This document shows, in pieces, positions 61,565 to 64,000 of a DNA stretch of 64,000 nt (position 1 is the first letter of the stretch; every line of letters begins with the position of its first letter). This DNA is from Mycolicibacter arupensis (lineage in GTDB: Bacteria; Actinomycetota; Actinomycetes; Mycobacteriales; Mycobacteriaceae). The notes under the pieces are model-generated. The model was not told the origin of the DNA and did not search any database. It saw only the letters and a program-made list of their open reading frames with translations. The DNA lies in assembly GCF_002086515.1 (NCBI RefSeq), contig NZ_MVHH01000001.1:124001-188000 (forward strand), given 5' to 3'. The translations under genes were made by a program, and so were the position numbers.

Positions 61565-62818
61565 CTAGAGCCCTATCGTCGCCCGAAACAGGACCGCTGG
61601 TCTCTGTGCGAGCAGCCGGATCGGCCCGTCGTCGCAGGGCACCCAGGCCGATTCGCCCCGGTGCAGCGTCAACGTCTTGGACTTGGCGTGCACCGTGATC
61701 GAGCCCTCGGTGCACAGCAGGATCTGGGGACCCTCGTGGCGCGCGGGCGCGTCGACCTCGTGACCGAGATGGTCACCGTCCACCGTCAGTCGCGACAGCG
61801 CAAACTCCTCGGCCGGTGTCTGGTAGACCAGCTCGAGCCCGTCGGTGTAGGTGGCCGGGCGCAACGCCTCCTCCGTGGTTGGGGTGAAGTCCAGCACCCG
61901 CAGCAACTCCGGGACGTCGACGTGCTTGGGCGTCAGCCCACCGCGCAACACGTTGTCGGAGTTGGCCATCACCTCCAGTCCGACGCCGTGCAGGTAAGTG
62001 TGCAGGTTGCCGGCCGAGACGAAAATCGCCTCGCCCGGCGCCAGCGTGACCCGGTTCAGCAGCAGCGAGGCCAGCACGCCGGCGTCGCCCGGATAGCGCT
62101 CACCGAGTTCGAGCACCGTCTTGGCCTCGGCGGAGAACTCGCCGGCGTCGGAACTGAGGTACTGGATGGCGCCTTCGAGCACCGCCGGCACCAGCACATC
62201 CAGATCGGGCTGGGGCGCGGTGATCCAGGTGGTGAACAGTGCCCGCAGACCGTCGGCATCGGATTGGGCAGGCGCCGAATCACTGCCGGACTGGCCACCG
62301 AGCAGGGCGATGAATGGATCCAGATCCGATACCGCCAGTGCCCGCAACAGCTCGATGGTGCGGGCCACCGGACGGAACCCGGCGAGCGCCTCGAATGGCT
62401 GCAATGCCACCAGCAGTTCAGGCTTGTGACTGGTGTCGCGGTAATTGCGAATGGGCGAGGACACCGCGACCCCGAGCCGCTCCTCGCGTTCGTAACCCTC
62501 GATCGCCTGCATAGCGCTGGGATGCGCCTGCAGCGACAGGGGTTCGTCGGCGGCCAGGACCTTGACCAGAAACGGCAGCCGGTCACCGAATCGGGCCTGT
62601 GCCACCGAGCCCAGCTGGCCCTCCGGGTCCTGGGTCAGCACGTTGAGCAGCGACACCTCACCGGTGTCGGTGTCCAGACAGGCCGGGTCCCCCGGGTGCG
62701 CGCCCAACCACAGCTCGGCCTCCGGATGCGCCGCCGGAACCGGCCGCCCGGTGAACTCGGCGATAGCTGTCCTCGAGCCCCAGGCGTAGGTCCGGATCGC
62801 ACCGTGTAGTTGTTCCAC
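61565..62818 (-). CDS. manA: Mannose-6-phosphate isomerase
   Basis: A 417-residue type I isomerase converting fructose-6-phosphate and mannose-6-phosphate, which feeds GDP-mannose for lipoarabinomannan and PIMs. MEQLHGAIRTYAWGSRTAIAEFTG begins the fold; zinc ligands lie in SLQAHPSAMQAIEG, HKPELLVALQPF and SAGNLHTYLHGVGLEVMANSDNVLRGGLTPKHVD. The GTG start is 6 bp after the Rv3256c-like stop. It is the third gene of the likely manB-Rv3256c-like-manA operon. Confidence 0.96.
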   Translation of the reverse strand: MEQLHGAIRTYAWGSRTAIAEFTGRPVPAAHPEAELWLGAHPGDPACLDTDTGEVSLLNVLTQDPEGQLGSVAQARFGDRLPFLVKVLAADEPLSLQAHPSAMQAIEGYEREERLGVAVSSPIRNYRDTSHKPELLVALQPFEALAGFRPVARTIELLRALAVSDLDPFIALLGGQSGSDSAPAQSDADGLRALFTTWITAPQPDLDVLVPAVLEGAIQYLSSDAGEFSAEAKTVLELGERYPGDAGVLASLLLNRVTLAPGEAIFVSAGNLHTYLHGVGLEVMANSDNVLRGGLTPKHVDVPELLRVLDFTPTTEEALRPATYTDGLELVYQTPAEEFALSRLTVDGDHLGHEVDAPARHEGPQILLCTEGSITVHAKSKTLTLHRGESAWVPCDDGPIRLLAQRPAVLFRATIGL

Positions 62819-62824
62819 TGTCCG

Positions 62825-63955
62825 TCAACCCCGCAGAAGTCGCACGTAGGCAGCGGCCATCTCCAACCGCACGGCCAACACCGCAAGTTGTTGTTCGGCC
62901 CTGACCGAGCCGGCCGGAGCAGGACTCTCCGTCGGCACCGCAAACTCCTCCGCAGCGCCCGGTACCACCGGAACATCCCCGGCTGCGATGAGGTCGACGT
63001 CGCCCAAGCCGTTGATCCGGGCCGCGACCACCGTCCGTTCCTCAGCCAGCGTCAGCGCCAGCACGCGCAACCGGTCGCCGGCCGGACCGTCGATCTGGTC
63101 GTCATGAAAGATGTCGGCGACGTCGCGACCCACCGCGGACCGCGCGCGCAGCGCGCTCACGGCATCGGACAGTCCGACCGCCGCCACTGCGCTGCGGCCC
63201 ACCCGCAGCATCGTCGCCGACCCATGTCGGGCCAGCGCCAACGTGGCCGCACAGTCACCGGCCAGCGCCACCTCACGGCCCACGATACGGTCCGCGAGCA
63301 GCTTCGCCGGGTTGGTGAACAGCTCACGTGCGGCGCTGTTGCGCAGCGCCTCGGCGTCGAGCTCATCGGCGAGCGCACCCAGATCCACGGGTGACTCCCC
63401 GGCCGCCCCCAGCGCGTCCAGCACCGCCAGTCCGGCGGCAAAGTGACGCAGCAGGCCAAACTCGGGGCGGATCGCGATCCGCGGTTCCAGCACGACGGCC
63501 CGGCCGGCCGTGGCGTCGCGCAGCGGACCTTCATAGGGGGCGACCACCACCACGCGCGCCCCCCGACGCACCCCGGCTGCGGCGGCGGCGACCAGCGCCG
63601 GATCCCCCGGGTCATCGCCGGCCACGATCAGAACGTCCAGCGACCCGATCCAGGCCGGCGCCTCCGCGGCCAGCACCAGGGGTGCCCGAGCGGCATCGCC
63701 ACGCACCGCAGTCAGCAAAGACCCGGCCGTGGCCGCTGTTCCACGGGTGGACAACCAGATCACCGACCGCGGCGGGTAGTCCGCGCTCTCACTGCGCACC
63801 GCGTCCAACGCACCCTCGTCGACTGTCGCTGCAGTCGCACGCACCTGCGCCCCCGCCATCGAGGCGGCCCACAGCGCACCGTCGTGGTCAGCGGCCAGCA
63901 AGGCCTCGGCGTCATCGAGGTCGACGGTGGAGAAGGAGCCCGAGAAAGCGGTCAC
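62825..63955 (-). CDS. SIS-domain/TobH-like protein (Rv3256c-like)
   Basis: A 376-residue protein encoded between the mannose genes. The fold resembles a phosphosugar isomerase (SIS) pair: SVIWLSTRGTAATAGSLLTAV, VLIVAGDDPGDPALVAAAAAGVRRGARVVVVAP, and the C-terminal DVPVVPGAAEEFAVPTES. Family members are often called TobH and sit beside manA or phosphoglucose-isomerase genes. Catalysis is not established. The GTG start at 63955 overlaps the stop of the preceding gene (GTGA). Confidence 0.85.
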   Translation of the reverse strand: MTAFSGSFSTVDLDDAEALLAADHDGALWAASMAGAQVRATAATVDEGALDAVRSESADYPPRSVIWLSTRGTAATAGSLLTAVRGDAARAPLVLAAEAPAWIGSLDVLIVAGDDPGDPALVAAAAAGVRRGARVVVVAPYEGPLRDATAGRAVVLEPRIAIRPEFGLLRHFAAGLAVLDALGAAGESPVDLGALADELDAEALRNSAARELFTNPAKLLADRIVGREVALAGDCAATLALARHGSATMLRVGRSAVAAVGLSDAVSALRARSAVGRDVADIFHDDQIDGPAGDRLRVLALTLAEERTVVAARINGLGDVDLIAAGDVPVVPGAAEEFAVPTESPAPAGSVRAEQQLAVLAVRLEMAAAYVRLLRG

Positions 63956-64000
63956 GGCCGCGGAGTCTCCGCGGCATGCTGTTCGATCTTTTCGGCAACC
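63952..64000 (-). CDS. manB: 3' end of the preceding gene, probably phosphomannomutase (manB)
   Basis: Only the last 15 codons and the TGA are in the window, encoding VAEKIEQHAAETPRP. The identity rests on synteny with M. tuberculosis Rv3257c-Rv3256c-manA, where this gene is annotated as a phosphomannomutase. The stop overlaps the next start by 4 bp. Confidence 0.5.
   Translation of the reverse strand, partial: VAEKIEQHAAETPRP

Overview
The window is chromosomal DNA from a nontuberculous mycobacterium. GC is very high, many starts are GTG or TTG, and the gene order follows the M. tuberculosis Rv3213c to Rv3257c segment almost throughout: parA-like, gpm2, entC, whiB1, pdtaS, biotinyl protein, rshA-sigH, SRAP, aroA-rsgA, desA3 and its reductase, ppk2, WS/DGAT, secA1, hpf, comF-like, lpqB-mtrB-mtrA-tmk-sahH, an Rv3249c-like TetR, and manA. 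PE/PPE genes of the SVP type and a PGRS-like protein suggest a slow grower or a member of the M. terrae group rather than a classical fast grower; this is an inference. No rRNA, tRNA, insertion sequence or CRISPR array was seen.

Region 1 (1-13,415): isochorismate synthase, lipid kinase, WhiB1, the PdtaS sensor, a small biotinyl carrier, a repeat-bearing exported protein, the 24-residue ribosomal protein bL37, and the SigH/RshA thiol-stress pair. A lineage-specific stress block follows: a STAS protein, a CsbD protein, a TetR regulator and a divergent short-chain dehydrogenase. Four copies of one 15-bp palindrome tie this block together. An OmpR-type two-component system ends the region.

Region 2 (13,616-27,109): PE/PPE genes inserted around housekeeping genes. 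There is an orphan PPE without the WxG motif, a PE-PPE-PPE operon beside a secreted PE-PPE-domain hydrolase, and a PE-PPE pair. Between them lie SRAP (DNA-protein crosslink), a methyltransferase, a flavin monooxygenase-like protein, a Ser/Thr kinase, aroA and rsgA.

Region 3 (27,151-38,349): DesA3 with its electron-transfer partner, both preceded by the same palindrome; PPK2; an intact WS/DGAT with an altered active site; SecA1; long HPF; a ComF-like protein and an AhpD-fold protein.

Region 4 (38,514-46,753): an island between the comF-like/AhpD genes and lpqB that looks like a nitric oxide/hypoxia module. It holds quinol NO reductase, a membrane protein carrying a transposase-like zinc ribbon, a slipin, an SDR, DevR-DevS and an Acg-type nitroreductase. 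Candidate DosR boxes precede devR and acg. The DevS-like sensor keeps the proximal haem histidine but has His instead of the distal Tyr.

Region 5 (46,783-64,000): lpqB-mtrB-mtrA-tmk-sahH, then an Rv3249c/AlkX-like regulator whose alkane hydroxylase and rubredoxin genes are absent here, a HAMP adenylate cyclase and hydrolases. A Fur/Zur-type box precedes an exported Gly-rich protein ending in a run of Asp-His pairs. Last comes the Rv3256c-like/manA/cation-efflux operon, which ends in a translationally coupled gene resembling Csb1/Cas7u of type I-U(G) CRISPR systems although no other cas gene is present. The His-rich zinc-type protein and the orphan Csb1-like gene are the most novel parts of the window.
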